A stretch of DNA of 45,515 nt from Bacteroidales bacterium (GCA_020438105.1 JAGQVE010000029.1:1-45515); one strand, 5' to 3'. Shown: positions 7,914 to 16,965, counted from the stretch's first letter. Translations and numbers: made by a program. The notes: a model not told the origin generated them from the letters alone.

Positions 7914-8484
7914 CAATCTGTTTTTGATTTCAGCTATTTTACTGATTTTGATATCCTGCAATAACGATTACTATCCAAAACCCAGAGGATATTTTCGGAT
8001 TGATCTTCCTGAAAAAAACTACCAGTTGTTTGATACAAATTTCCCTTATCAATTCGAGTATCCTGTTTACTCAAAAATCATTTTTGATACACTTCAAAAT
8101 GCCGAAGCTTATTGGATTAACCTCAAATTCAATCAATTTAAGGGGACGCTTCACCTAAGCTATAAGGAGGTGGATAATAACCTTCATGAATACCTGGAAG
8201 ACACCAGAACGCTTGCTATGAAGCATATTCCAAAAGCCAGCGGTATTGAAAACAAACAGTTCGTTGATAAAGAAAACCAGGTTTACGGGTTAATTTATAA
8301 CATTTCCGGATCGGGAGCTGCTTCACCTTACCAGTTTTATATTACTGACAGTGTACAGAATTTTGTGCGGGGTGCCCTTTATTTTAATACCGTTCCGAAT
8401 AACGATTCCTTAGCACCTGTTATAAAATTTCTGGAAGAAGACATCAATCATATGATTGAAACTTTCAGGTGGAAAGATATTTAG
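7903..8484 (+). CDS. gldD: Gliding motility lipoprotein GldD
   Basis: Lipoprotein of 193 residues from the ATG at 7903; a GTG two codons earlier (7897) is possible. It has a signal peptide with lipobox ending LISC (Cys19). The following YYPKPRGYFRIDLPEKxYQ stretch is the hallmark of GldD. The rest is a soluble domain with SGSGAASPYQFYITDS and FVRGALYFNTVPNNDS motifs. It overlaps the end of gldE by 11 bp, so translation is probably coupled. In gliding bacteria GldD is required for motility and T9SS function; its biochemical role is unknown. Its stop faces the stop of the next, convergent gene 8 bp away. Confidence 0.95.
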   Translation: MKISNLFLISAILLILISCNNDYYPKPRGYFRIDLPEKNYQLFDTNFPYQFEYPVYSKIIFDTLQNAEAYWINLKFNQFKGTLHLSYKEVDNNLHEYLEDTRTLAMKHIPKASGIENKQFVDKENQVYGLIYNISGSGAASPYQFYITDSVQNFVRGALYFNTVPNNDSLAPVIKFLEEDINHMIETFRWKDI

Positions 8485-8492
8485 TCCTATGG

Positions 8493-9701
8493 CTATTTCA
8501 AAATAATTTTGCCGGTCTGGGTGTTTTGCCCTGAATTTATATTAATCAAATAGATCCCCGGTTTTAAACCATCCAGTTTTAATTCCAATTGATCAATGGA
8601 ATTATTGCAGGTTTTGTCTTTTACAATTTGTCCTTCGAGGCTTAACACCTGAATAGAATTAATATATTTTACCTTATCAAATCTTATTTTGATCTGATCT
8701 TTACCGACGGTTGGATTTGGTGAAATAGTGAAATCCTGATTTAGGTTTTCCTCAACCCCAAGAAACAAAATACTATATACTCCCATATCCGTACAAGCAT
8801 AAGCAAAATGAACATCGATTCCCTCCCTTTGCTTTACCCTTAAAATATTAGTGCTTGGCAGGCCATCATTCAGAAACGTGAGTCCGGATGTGCCTGTTCC
8901 GGGCTCATAAATTGCAAGTCCTTCGTACCCCGATCCGGAATTTTGCCAGGTTACAAGTAAAAAGCCATTTTGATCGTAAGAAACATCACTGATATTATTT
9001 GATGCAAATTCCATATCCCAGGTATTTCCACCATCAGTAGTTGAATAAAACCCGGATAATGCCGTATTTAACGGGCACATACCAAAGAAATTTGGCCCGT
9101 AATAAGATGCCATCCTGAACAGTGGTGAAAATGAAGATGATGATTGCCAGGTATCACCACTGTTATTTGATCTGTAAACATTGGGTGGAAGTTGGTTTAC
9201 CGTAACTACCAGGTTAACATAATCAAAGGCTATTTCAAGGCATTGTTTACCACTGAAAAAGCCTACTTCGCTCCAGTTTGTTCCCTCTTCCGAAACCAGC
9301 AGGCCGCCGGTATGACCAACGTAATATTTTGATGTTGTTGGATCGAACCGTAAAAACGACGGCTCAAGGCAATATTCAACCAATGTAAACTGCCCGGTGT
9401 TAGTATTAAAAATGTAAATACCATCTGAATAAGAGCCGTTGCCCATAACCACAAGTATGGTTTCTGTTTCCAGAAAAATACCTTCAATAACAGGCAATCC
9501 CGCTTCGGAATAATGGTCCCACTGAAGGCTGTTTTCATCATTCAGATACATACCATCGTCGGAACAAATCATTATTCCGTTATACAATTCACCGGCAAAA
9601 CAAATATTGGTAGCCACAATATCGGCCGGGCCAACTAATTCCCATGCTTGAGTGTTAATGAAAATTACAAGGCTGACGAGGAGTAGATAGGGTCTTTTCA
9701 T
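8493..9701 (-). CDS. Secreted protein with Asp-box-like repeats and T9SS type A sorting domain
   Basis: Secreted protein of 402 residues. It has an N-terminal signal peptide (MKRPYLLLVSLVIFINTQA). The middle resembles a beta-propeller with BNR/Asp-box-like turns, such as SNNSGDTWQ and STTDGGNTWD. The C-terminal ~75 residues form a T9SS type A sorting domain: SPNPTVGKDQIKIRF, a QVLSLEGQIV strand, then GLKPGIYLININS and GKIILK. It should cross the outer membrane through the T9SS and be anchored or released there. The substrate is unknown. It is single-gene, convergent with gldD and preceded by a 63-bp gap to the GNAT gene. Confidence 0.9.
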   Translation of the reverse strand: MKRPYLLLVSLVIFINTQAWELVGPADIVATNICFAGELYNGIMICSDDGMYLNDENSLQWDHYSEAGLPVIEGIFLETETILVVMGNGSYSDGIYIFNTNTGQFTLVEYCLEPSFLRFDPTTSKYYVGHTGGLLVSEEGTNWSEVGFFSGKQCLEIAFDYVNLVVTVNQLPPNVYRSNNSGDTWQSSSSFSPLFRMASYYGPNFFGMCPLNTALSGFYSTTDGGNTWDMEFASNNISDVSYDQNGFLLVTWQNSGSGYEGLAIYEPGTGTSGLTFLNDGLPSTNILRVKQREGIDVHFAYACTDMGVYSILFLGVEENLNQDFTISPNPTVGKDQIKIRFDKVKYINSIQVLSLEGQIVKDKTCNNSIDQLELKLDGLKPGIYLININSGQNTQTGKIILK

Positions 9702-9764
9702 GCTTGAAAGGTTTTAAATGAACCTTAAAAGTACAAAAATTCAATAAGAAATGTTAATTGAAAA

Positions 9765-10556
9765 TTATTTTCTTCGGATTTTCTTTTCGATGATATTGCG
9801 CAACTTTTCTTTGGAAGGCGGAGGTCCCATGATCAATCTTTTACCATCAATATAAAGCAAGTCGGAAGCTCCCCATTCTTTTAACTGCGAACCATCTGAA
9901 GTATTGATAACTTCAACTTCAACCTTATCGCCATACTCGGCTGCAACATTTTTGGCTGTTGAGCAGGCCATATTCATAGCCGAACACCAACCATGCGACA
10001 TACAGGTAACTTTAACTTTTTCAGATGAGTTTTCAGGTTTCTTTTTTGATTTTATCCATTTCGGGGGAATAGCGTCTTCGGTGAATGGAATCCACATAAG
10101 CATATCACCACCTATAAATCCTTTAGAATCCACCTGAATAAATCCCTGTTTTTTGTACCAGCTCGCTTTCATCCAGGTGGGAAGCGAGGTACCCCAGGCT
10201 ACAATCCCTTTGCTTCCCAATGAACGGGCATCTTCTACAGCTGCTTTAAGCAAGGCTTTTCCCATTCCTTTACCCTGAAAATTACCTGCACCTGCCTTAT
10301 TGGAATGCACCCATATACAACTAATAAAGTACAGGTCTTTTCCAGCTATCCATGAATGCTCAATCGGGAAATACTGGATCATTCCACCAACTTCGCCATG
10401 GTCATCCTTTCCCAATTTTACGCGTAAACCCTTTCCCTTCATATCACGATACCAAAGCTCTTTGGCAGCAATGGCTTCATCCATTTGCTCATGATGTTCT
10501 TCCAGACAAAGAAAATATGTTCGTTCGTATTCTTTTGTTAAATCAATAATCTCCAT
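9765..10556 (-). CDS. GNAT acetyltransferase fused to YoaP-like/thioredoxin-like domain
   Basis: Cytoplasmic protein of 263 residues with two domains. Residues about 1-150 form a GNAT N-acetyltransferase, with the acetyl-CoA loop QGKGMGKALLKAAVEDA. Residues about 175-260 resemble the YoaP C-terminal domain, a thioredoxin-like fold: a cysteine-rich start (CMSHGWCSAMNMAC), a VEVEVINTSD strand and a DLLYIDGKRLIMGPPPS segment. The fusion is the usual YoaP layout. The acceptor is unknown. The C-terminal cysteines suggest a redox or binding function, which is inference. It is divergent from the M14 peptidase gene across 137 bp. Confidence 0.82.
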   Translation of the reverse strand: MEIIDLTKEYERTYFLCLEEHHEQMDEAIAAKELWYRDMKGKGLRVKLGKDDHGEVGGMIQYFPIEHSWIAGKDLYFISCIWVHSNKAGAGNFQGKGMGKALLKAAVEDARSLGSKGIVAWGTSLPTWMKASWYKKQGFIQVDSKGFIGGDMLMWIPFTEDAIPPKWIKSKKKPENSSEKVKVTCMSHGWCSAMNMACSTAKNVAAEYGDKVEVEVINTSDGSQLKEWGASDLLYIDGKRLIMGPPPSKEKLRNIIEKKIRRK

Positions 10557-10693
10557 TGAGAATCATTTTAGTTTCGCTGCCTTCCCATTAACAAATAATG
10601 GTGGTGCTTGTTCGATTAATTGGATTTTTAAGCTTCTTCGGCAGGCAACTTTCCTGAAGCCTCTGTTGTCTCAATTTTGTTATTTCAAAAACA

Positions 10694-13060
10694 ATGATCA
10701 TGAGAAAACTTTTATCATTTGTACTTTTTGTACTTCCATTTTCTATTGCCTTATCGCAGCAAATCCAATATTCAAAAGTAAAGGTTTATGCCAATGAGGA
10801 TCAATTGCTTCAAATGGCGCATGCTGGAATTGACGTTACTGAAGGAGAGCTCAAATTCGGAGTTTACATAATTTCAGACTATTCTGAATTTGAATTGGCT
10901 AAAATTAAAGACCTGGGCTTAACCTATGAGATTTTAATCGAAGATGTGGCCAAATATTATGTTCAAAGAAATGAGGGAAAATCGACCAGTATAAATGATT
11001 ACAAAGGAGCCACCGAATGGATGGTTCCCGAAAATTTTGACTTTGGTTCGATGAGTGGGCACTTAACCTGGGATGAAACAATAGCCATGATTGATAAAAT
11101 GACCACACTTTATCCCAATTTAATTACATCCAAGGAAAGTATTGGCCAAACCCTGGAAGGCAGGGACATGTGGATGGTGAAAATTTCGGATAATCCTACG
11201 CAAAATGAAGGTGAACCTGAAGTGCTTTATACAGCAATTCATCATGCAAGAGAGCCGGCAGGTTTGATGACATTGATGTATTACATGTGGTACCTGCTTG
11301 AGAATTACGATACCGACCCGATGATCCAAACCCTGGTTGACAATACGGAAATGTATTTTATTCCTTTTGTTAACCCGGATGGTTATGTTTATAATCAAAC
11401 TACCAATCCCAACGGGGGAGGCATGTGGCGTAAAAACAGGCGCGATAATTCAGGTTCATCCTGTGATGGAGTGGATATTAACCGAAACTATGGCTATCAA
11501 TGGGGCCTTGATAATACCGGTTCTTCTGCCGATCCATGTGATGAAGATTACCGTGGAGCATCTGCCTTCTCTGAACCCGAAACACAAGCCATGCGCGATT
11601 TCTGCAACAATCACGAATTTATAAATGCACTCAATTATCACACGTATAGCAACCTTTTACTTTATGCCTGGGGTTACACGGAAGATCCCAGTCCTGATGA
11701 CGATCTGTTTTATGCTCATGCAACTTTATATACACAGGACAGCCATTATACGTACGGCGCCGGAAGTACTACCATTTATCCAACCAACGGTGGATCCGAC
11801 GACTGGATGTATGGTGAGCAGTCTTCAAAACCTAAAATTTTTGCTTATACTCCTGAACTTGGAGGAGGAAGTGACGGATTTTGGTGCCCGATAGACAGGA
11901 TCATTCCAATTGCACAGGAAAATATGATCCAGAATATCCTGGCTGCTGCATTTGCAGGAAAATACGCAGATGTAGAAGAGACCTCGTCAATAGTTTTCAA
12001 TGAACTAACCGGAGCCATTGATTTTGATTTCACGCGGCTGGGTTTAGGTGAAGGCGGAACCTACACAGTTAGCTTAACGCCTGTCAGCGACAACATCGCT
12101 TCAGTTGGAAACCCTGTTGAGTTTGTGGATCCAGAGCTACTGGAGACCTTTTCAGAATCGATTCCGTTTGCTCTCAACCCTGGCATTTTCAGTGGCATGC
12201 AATTCCAGTTTCTGCTGCAGGTTGATAATGGCGATTATATCCTTTCCGACACAATTACCAAAATATTTGGTGAGGCATTGGTTTTATTTGATGACGATTG
12301 CAATACAATGACCAACTGGATATCGCCAAACTGGGATGTAACCAATAATGCTTTTCATTCTGCTACGGGCTCCATTACCGATTCACCAAACGGAGATTAC
12401 CCTAACAACCATACAAGTGCCGCAATAATGAATGACAATATTGACTTAACCGAAGCTGCATACGCAATGGTAACTTTTTGGGCAAAATGGGAAATTGAGG
12501 CCGGGTATGATTATGTTCAGTTTATGGTTTCAGAAAACAATGGAACTACCTGGACAGCCCTGGAAGGAAAATTCACGGTTCCGGGTTCAGGAAACCAGGT
12601 GAGCGGACAACCCTTGTACGATGGATTTCAAACTGAATGGGTGCAGGAAGAAATCGATTTGTCGGATTACATTGGAAAAACCGTAAAGTTCAGGTTCTTC
12701 CTGAAAACTGACAATTGGGTAACTGAAGATGGTTTTTATTTTGATGATTTTGAGGTTTTGGTTATTAACGGACCCAATACCGCTGTTACAGAGAAGCCTG
12801 CTTCAGCCAGGTTTATTTCAGAACCCGCTCCAAACCCCGCAACAGGGGAGGTTAGCTTTAGCCTCAACAAAGCATTGATAAATGAAGCAACCAGTTTTAA
12901 AATTTACAGTCTTGAAGGAAAGCTAATATATTCGGAGGCTATTGAAGCTGGATCTGGTCTTATTAATATCAATGTAAACAGCTGGGAACCGGGTATTTAT
13001 TTTTACAACTTAAAAGGACAAAAAATCCAATCAGACATTGGAAAGCTGATAATTTTATAG
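10694..13060 (+). CDS. Secreted M14 zinc carboxypeptidase with T9SS sorting domain
   Basis: Secreted metallopeptidase of 788 residues. It has a signal peptide at 1-21, then a propeptide-like region to about 120. The M14 domain spans about 125-420. The zinc ligands are H184 and E187 (HHAREP) and H316 (NYHTYS). The carboxylate-binding pair N263-R264 lies in DINRNYG, and the catalytic Glu is E388 (YTPELGG). Residues about 535-690 form a jelly-roll-like domain (VTFWAKWEIEAGYDYVQF to FYFDDFEV) of the kind found beside secreted peptidases. The last ~80 residues are a T9SS type A domain (EPAPNPATGEVSF, GIYFYNLKGQ). All catalytic residues are present. A terminator follows. Confidence 0.94.
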   Translation: MIMRKLLSFVLFVLPFSIALSQQIQYSKVKVYANEDQLLQMAHAGIDVTEGELKFGVYIISDYSEFELAKIKDLGLTYEILIEDVAKYYVQRNEGKSTSINDYKGATEWMVPENFDFGSMSGHLTWDETIAMIDKMTTLYPNLITSKESIGQTLEGRDMWMVKISDNPTQNEGEPEVLYTAIHHAREPAGLMTLMYYMWYLLENYDTDPMIQTLVDNTEMYFIPFVNPDGYVYNQTTNPNGGGMWRKNRRDNSGSSCDGVDINRNYGYQWGLDNTGSSADPCDEDYRGASAFSEPETQAMRDFCNNHEFINALNYHTYSNLLLYAWGYTEDPSPDDDLFYAHATLYTQDSHYTYGAGSTTIYPTNGGSDDWMYGEQSSKPKIFAYTPELGGGSDGFWCPIDRIIPIAQENMIQNILAAAFAGKYADVEETSSIVFNELTGAIDFDFTRLGLGEGGTYTVSLTPVSDNIASVGNPVEFVDPELLETFSESIPFALNPGIFSGMQFQFLLQVDNGDYILSDTITKIFGEALVLFDDDCNTMTNWISPNWDVTNNAFHSATGSITDSPNGDYPNNHTSAAIMNDNIDLTEAAYAMVTFWAKWEIEAGYDYVQFMVSENNGTTWTALEGKFTVPGSGNQVSGQPLYDGFQTEWVQEEIDLSDYIGKTVKFRFFLKTDNWVTEDGFYFDDFEVLVINGPNTAVTEKPASARFISEPAPNPATGEVSFSLNKALINEATSFKIYSLEGKLIYSEAIEAGSGLININVNSWEPGIYFYNLKGQKIQSDIGKLIIL

Positions 13061-13080
13061 TTTTAATTTAGGTTTACATT

Positions 13081-13111
13081 ACCCTGGCATAGATTCATGT
13101 CAGGGTTTTTT
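13081..13111 (+). terminator. Rho-independent terminator after the M14 peptidase
   Basis: CCCTGGCAT and ATGTCAGGG form a 9-bp stem (one G-T pair) around the loop AGATTC. Six T residues follow. It lies 20 bp after the stop codon at 13060. Confidence 0.9.
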
Positions 13112-13187
13112 ATTGGAAAATTCATACTAATTTTGGGGCTTTTCAGTTAACAATGATAATTCATTTTAAAATCTCAGGTTGATATTC

Positions 13188-14435
13188 ATGAACAAAATTT
13201 GGTCTGCGCTCCTGCTTGCTTCACTTGTGGTTACTTTCACTGCTTGTAATCAATCCTTATCCACCTCTGAAAATGAAAACAGCGAAGAAGTTGTTTTTCA
13301 GCCCACGCTTGCTTACGGGATTCCCGTAGATTCCATGCTGGTTTTTTCGGATAAGGTAAAACGCAATCAATATTTATCCGAAATTCTGCTTGATTACAAA
13401 GTGGATTATGCTACCATTGATCTCCTGGCTAAGCGCTCCAAACCAACTTTTGATGTGCGGAAAATCAGGGCCGGAAATCGTTATTCGGTGCTATGTACAA
13501 ACGACTCAGCCCAAAAGGTGGAGTACTTTGTATATGAAATAAATCCGACGGATTACGTGGTTTTTGATCTGCGTGATTCTGTTCATATTCATTTGGGAGA
13601 AAAGGAAATTGAGATCCGTGAAGCCACCACCTCCGGCACCATCAACAGTTCGTTGTGGAATGCCATGGTGGATAACAATACCGATCCAAACCTGGCCAAT
13701 GAACTTTCGGAAATATATGCCTGGACCATCGACTTTTTTGGAATACAAAAAGGAGATGCCTACAAAGTGATATATGAGCAATTGTATGTGGAAGATGACT
13801 ATATTGGCATAGGAAAAGTGTATGCAGCAAGCTTCCATCATGCTGATCACGATTTCCTGGCTTATTATTTTGTTCAGGATTCAATTGGGGATTATTTTGA
13901 TGAAGAAGCCAACAGCTTGCGCCGCACTTTTCTGAAAGCACCTTTAAAATTCAGCAGGATCAGCTCGAGATTCTCAAATAGCCGCCTTCACCCGGTATTA
14001 AAGATCCGCCGGCCTCATCATGGCGTGGATTACGCAGCACCTGTCGGAACACCGGTTCATGCAATCGGCGAGGGAGTTGTTATTGAAGCACAGTATCGCG
14101 GACAAAACGGGCGGATTGTAAAGATCAAACACAACGGCACCTATACAACGGCATATCTGCATCTTTCAAAATTTGGTGAGGGGATAAAAACCGGCGTGCA
14201 TGTTCGCCAGGGACAGGTGATCGGTTATGTTGGCCAGAGCGGGCTCGCTTCCGGACCTCACCTTGATTTCAGGTTTTTCAAAAACGGGCAGGCTGTTGAT
14301 CCGCTCAAAGTGGAGTCCCCTCCTGCTGAGCCGGTTGATACTGCGAATCTAACAGAATACAACCAATTGGTGAGCAAGTTTAAATTACAGTTGGACTCCA
14401 TTCGCATTCAATCCGACCTGGCTGAAGTGAAGTAA
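13188..14435 (+). CDS. M23/LytM-family lipoprotein
   Basis: Predicted lipoprotein of 415 residues from the ATG at 13188; an in-frame TTG is at 13179. The lipobox ends FTAC (Cys20). An N-terminal region of about 250 residues includes a segment (VRKIRAGNRYSVLC) like the LysM/OapA-type part of Bacteroidota M23 proteins. The M23 domain spans about 265-380. The first zinc motif is intact (H277, D281 in HHGVDYAAP). The second motif reads GPHLDF, with D360 where most M23 peptidases have the second His of HxH. It may therefore be an amidase activator rather than an active endopeptidase. A TAATTTTG box at 13128 may be its promoter. Confidence 0.9.
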   Translation: MNKIWSALLLASLVVTFTACNQSLSTSENENSEEVVFQPTLAYGIPVDSMLVFSDKVKRNQYLSEILLDYKVDYATIDLLAKRSKPTFDVRKIRAGNRYSVLCTNDSAQKVEYFVYEINPTDYVVFDLRDSVHIHLGEKEIEIREATTSGTINSSLWNAMVDNNTDPNLANELSEIYAWTIDFFGIQKGDAYKVIYEQLYVEDDYIGIGKVYAASFHHADHDFLAYYFVQDSIGDYFDEEANSLRRTFLKAPLKFSRISSRFSNSRLHPVLKIRRPHHGVDYAAPVGTPVHAIGEGVVIEAQYRGQNGRIVKIKHNGTYTTAYLHLSKFGEGIKTGVHVRQGQVIGYVGQSGLASGPHLDFRFFKNGQAVDPLKVESPPAEPVDTANLTEYNQLVSKFKLQLDSIRIQSDLAEVK

Positions 14436-14528
14436 AGTAAAGGCTAAGGTTTTATATTCCCGAATAGTTCATACCTTTTTATCGATAAAAAATTTTAAAA
14501 AAATTTGTATATAAACAATATATATTTT

Positions 14529-14547
14529 TACTTTGCGTTTCAAAGTA
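14529..14547. promoter_or_regulatory. Inverted repeat operator candidate 1 (TACTTTG-N5-CAAAGTA)
   Basis: Perfect 7-bp arms TACTTTG and CAAAGTA flank five bases. CTTTATA follows, making an overlapping palindrome AAAGTACTTT. It lies 19 bp before the ATG at 14567 and includes a near-consensus -7 box TTACTTTG. An almost identical copy precedes creD. Confidence 0.75.
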
Positions 14548-14566
14548 CTTTATAACCAAATATTAC

Positions 14567-15208
14567 ATGGAAAAATCAAAAGAGTTTAAAGACCTGCAGG
14601 AGATCAAAAGCCTGATGGAACGCTCCTCAAGGTTTTTGTCGTTGAGTGGCCTGTCGGGAGTTTCGGCCGGTATCATTGCGCTCATAGCTGCTGCCATAGC
14701 TTATTATTTGCTCGATTTCGGCCGGATCAAATACACCACCAATTTCTATTTACTCCGACCCATGGAGGAGTTTAGCTACCAGATGGATCTGTTGACCAAC
14801 TTACTGATCCTGGCAATTGCAACCTTTGTACTGGCGCTTGCTTCTGCTTATTATTTCTCGTGGCGGAAGGCCAAAAAATACAACTACTCCCTGTGGGATC
14901 ACACAACCAAAAGGTTGTTGTTTCAGCTTTTTATTCCACTGATTGCCGGAGGAGTGTTTGCGCTGATCCTGATCGACCGCAACGATGGAACTTTGCTGGC
15001 TGCTGTAACGTTGATCTTTTACGGACTGGCGCTGGTTAATGCAGGGAAATATACCCTCAGCGAGGTGCAGTACCTTGGTATCTCGGAAATTGTATTAGGT
15101 TTGCTGGCCGGAATTTTCACCTGCTGGGGTCTGCTGTTCTGGGCCATTGGCTTTGGCATTTTACATATCATTTATGGTTTGGTGATGTATTACCGATACG
15201 AACGATGA
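14567..15208 (+). CDS. Multi-pass membrane protein of the winged-helix/CreD module
   Basis: Integral membrane protein of 213 residues with about six hydrophobic segments: near 31-50, 73-97, 116-135, 140-160 and two within 168-207. The N-terminus (KSKEFKDLQEIKSLMERSSRF) is charged and cytoplasmic. I do not recognise a characterised family. Its stop overlaps the start of the winged-helix gene (ATGA), and creD follows. Such trios occur in other Bacteroidota. The inverted repeat in its promoter suggests control by the neighbouring regulator. A sensory or envelope-stress role is possible but unproven. Confidence 0.85.
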   Translation: MEKSKEFKDLQEIKSLMERSSRFLSLSGLSGVSAGIIALIAAAIAYYLLDFGRIKYTTNFYLLRPMEEFSYQMDLLTNLLILAIATFVLALASAYYFSWRKAKKYNYSLWDHTTKRLLFQLFIPLIAGGVFALILIDRNDGTLLAAVTLIFYGLALVNAGKYTLSEVQYLGISEIVLGLLAGIFTCWGLLFWAIGFGILHIIYGLVMYYRYER

Positions 15209-15501
15209 AAGACATCATTCAGAATTTAAATAAAGCATTCGAAAACAGGGTCAGGCTGGGGATCATGTCGGTTCTGATGGTAAACGACTGGGTGGATTTT
15301 AACACCCTGAAAGAGTTGTTGGATACCACCGACGGTAACCTGGCCAGCCACCTGAAGGCGCTTGAAGAGAAAGCACTTATCAGGATGAAAAAGCAGTTTG
15401 TCGGACGCAAGCCCAAAACCAGTTTCCAGGCTACAGATAACGGCAAAGCTGAGTTCAGGCAACACCTTGATGCACTTGAAAACTTATTAAAGAACCAATA
15501 A
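15205..15501 (+). CDS. Winged-helix transcriptional regulator
   Basis: Small DNA-binding protein of 98 residues, the size of PF13601-type winged helices related to ArsR/MarR regulators. The helix-turn-helix lies around DFNTLKELLDTTDGNLASHLKALEEKALI (about 32-60). The wing is KKQFVGRKPKTSFQATDNGK. No sensor domain or metal-binding Cys cluster is visible, so its signal may come from the membrane partner. Its ATG overlaps the stop of the membrane protein gene, implying coupled translation. Two copies of an inverted repeat, one before the membrane gene and one before creD, are its likely targets (inference). Confidence 0.92.
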   Translation: MKDIIQNLNKAFENRVRLGIMSVLMVNDWVDFNTLKELLDTTDGNLASHLKALEEKALIRMKKQFVGRKPKTSFQATDNGKAEFRQHLDALENLLKNQ

Positions 15502-15515
15502 TTTTTTTAACCTTT

Positions 15516-15534
15516 TACTTTGTATTTCAAAGTA
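15516..15534. promoter_or_regulatory. Inverted repeat operator candidate 2 (TACTTTG-N5-CAAAGTA)
   Basis: Same 7-bp arms as the copy at 14529, with loop TATTT instead of CGTTT and the same CTTTATA after it. It lies 22 bp before the creD ATG and just after the regulator stop codon, again overlapping a TTACTTTG -7-like box. Confidence 0.75.
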
Positions 15535-15556
15535 CTTTATATAAAAACAAAAAACA

Positions 15557-16894
15557 ATGCAAACAATCCAGGAATTTTCAAAGAAGTTATCACAGTCGAT
15601 CTCAGTGAAGATCGCAATTATCGGATTTTTAATCCTCCTTTTACTCATTCCCACCTTCATGATACAGGGTTTGATCGGTGAACGTGAAACGACAAGAAAC
15701 TCAGTAGTTCAAGAGGTGGGTGACAAATGGGGCCGGCAACAAACCGTAACAGGGCCCATTTTGGCCATCCCCTATTTCGAGCAGTATATAAATAAGGATG
15801 ATGAAATCGTAAAATCAAACAAAACCCTTTTTGTGCTTCCCGAAAAGCTCGACATTACCGGGCAACTCAATCCGGAGATCAGGCACCGGGGCATTTACAA
15901 AGTAATCGTTTACAACTCTGAAATTCGTTTTAACAGCAAATTTCACCTGCCCGACCTGAATGAATTGGGCATTGTACCCGAACAAGTCCATTGGGACAAA
16001 GCGTCTGTATTATTTGGCGTGACAGACCTCCGGGGTATTCAAAATGAATTGAAAGTTGTTTTGAATGATCAAAATTACGAGGTGGAGCCCGGGCTGAAAT
16101 ATCCAACTGTTGCCAATGCTGGATTTACTTCAGGGGTAAAACTGAACCCTGAAACCACTGAATACAGGATTTCGCTTGATCTCGACCTGAGTGGCAGTGA
16201 AAACATATATTTTTCACCGGTGGGAAAAACCACCAATGTAAATATCACCTCACCCTGGTCAACGCCTTCTTTTACAGGGAGTTTTCTTCCGGATGATCAC
16301 AACATCGACAGTAACGGCTTCACAGCTTCATGGACCATCCTTGATCTGAACCGCAATTTTCCGCAGGTGTGGAACAATCTAAGCTACCGGGTGGATGAAG
16401 CTGCATTCGGGGTGAACCTGCTTTTTCCTGTGGATGAATACCAAAAGTCGATGCGCTCGGCTAAATACGCCATCATGTTCATTGCGCTCACTTTCCTGAT
16501 CTACCTGTTTGTGGAAATCATCAATAAAAAACGGATCCACCCGGTTCAGTATCTGCTGGTGAGTTTCGCCCTGCTACTGTTTTACACCTTGTTGTTATCG
16601 CTTTCCGAACAGGTTGGATTTAACCTTGCTTACCTCATTTCAGCCATTGCGATTATCGGGATGATCACCGTTTTCTCGCACAGCATTTTTAAGTCGGGAC
16701 GACTGAGCAGGATCATTGCCATTTCGCTGGGGGTGCTCTATGCCTTCCTGTTTACCATTTTGCAGCTTGAGGATTATGCACTTTTGTTTGGCAGCATCGG
16801 CCTGTTTATCATCCTTGGCTTTGTGATGTACTTGTCGAAACGGATCAACTGGTACGGGCAGATCAATGAAGAAAATCAATTAAAAGAAAGTTAA
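15557..16894 (+). CDS. creD: Cell envelope integrity protein CreD
   Basis: Inner-membrane protein of 445 residues in the CreD family. An N-terminal membrane helix (about 18-38) ends with the family signature IPTFMIQGLIGERETTRNSVVQEV. A large periplasmic domain (to about 295) contains WGRQQTVTGPILAIPY, another family hallmark. A C-terminal block of about five or six helices follows, with the FVEIINKKRIHPVQYLLVSFALLLFYTLLLS motif. In enterobacteria CreD belongs to the CreBC regulon and affects colicin tolerance and envelope integrity; its chemistry is unknown. Here it is paired with a winged-helix gene, not CreBC. A terminator-like hairpin follows. Confidence 0.95.
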   Translation: MQTIQEFSKKLSQSISVKIAIIGFLILLLLIPTFMIQGLIGERETTRNSVVQEVGDKWGRQQTVTGPILAIPYFEQYINKDDEIVKSNKTLFVLPEKLDITGQLNPEIRHRGIYKVIVYNSEIRFNSKFHLPDLNELGIVPEQVHWDKASVLFGVTDLRGIQNELKVVLNDQNYEVEPGLKYPTVANAGFTSGVKLNPETTEYRISLDLDLSGSENIYFSPVGKTTNVNITSPWSTPSFTGSFLPDDHNIDSNGFTASWTILDLNRNFPQVWNNLSYRVDEAAFGVNLLFPVDEYQKSMRSAKYAIMFIALTFLIYLFVEIINKKRIHPVQYLLVSFALLLFYTLLLSLSEQVGFNLAYLISAIAIIGMITVFSHSIFKSGRLSRIIAISLGVLYAFLFTILQLEDYALLFGSIGLFIILGFVMYLSKRINWYGQINEENQLKES

Positions 16895-16912
16895 AATTTG
16901 CGGGTTTCGACC

Positions 16913-16954
16913 ACTTCACCCCAAGGTGGGTAACCATTGCGGGGTGAAGTTTTT
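16913..16954 (+). terminator. Terminator-like hairpin after creD
   Basis: Perfect 10-bp arms ACTTCACCCC and GGGGTGAAGT enclose an 18-nt loop, and the T run ends at 16954. It lies between the creD stop (16894) and the DUF1361 ATG (16966), only 11 bp before that start codon. Confidence 0.8.
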
Positions 16955-16965
16955 AAAATTATGTT

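Noticed and set aside
10585..10601. CCATTA-N5-TAATGG inverted repeat between the GNAT and M14 genes
   Set aside because: Arms are only 6 bp in AT-rich DNA and there is no second copy nearby, so it is too weak to call an operator.
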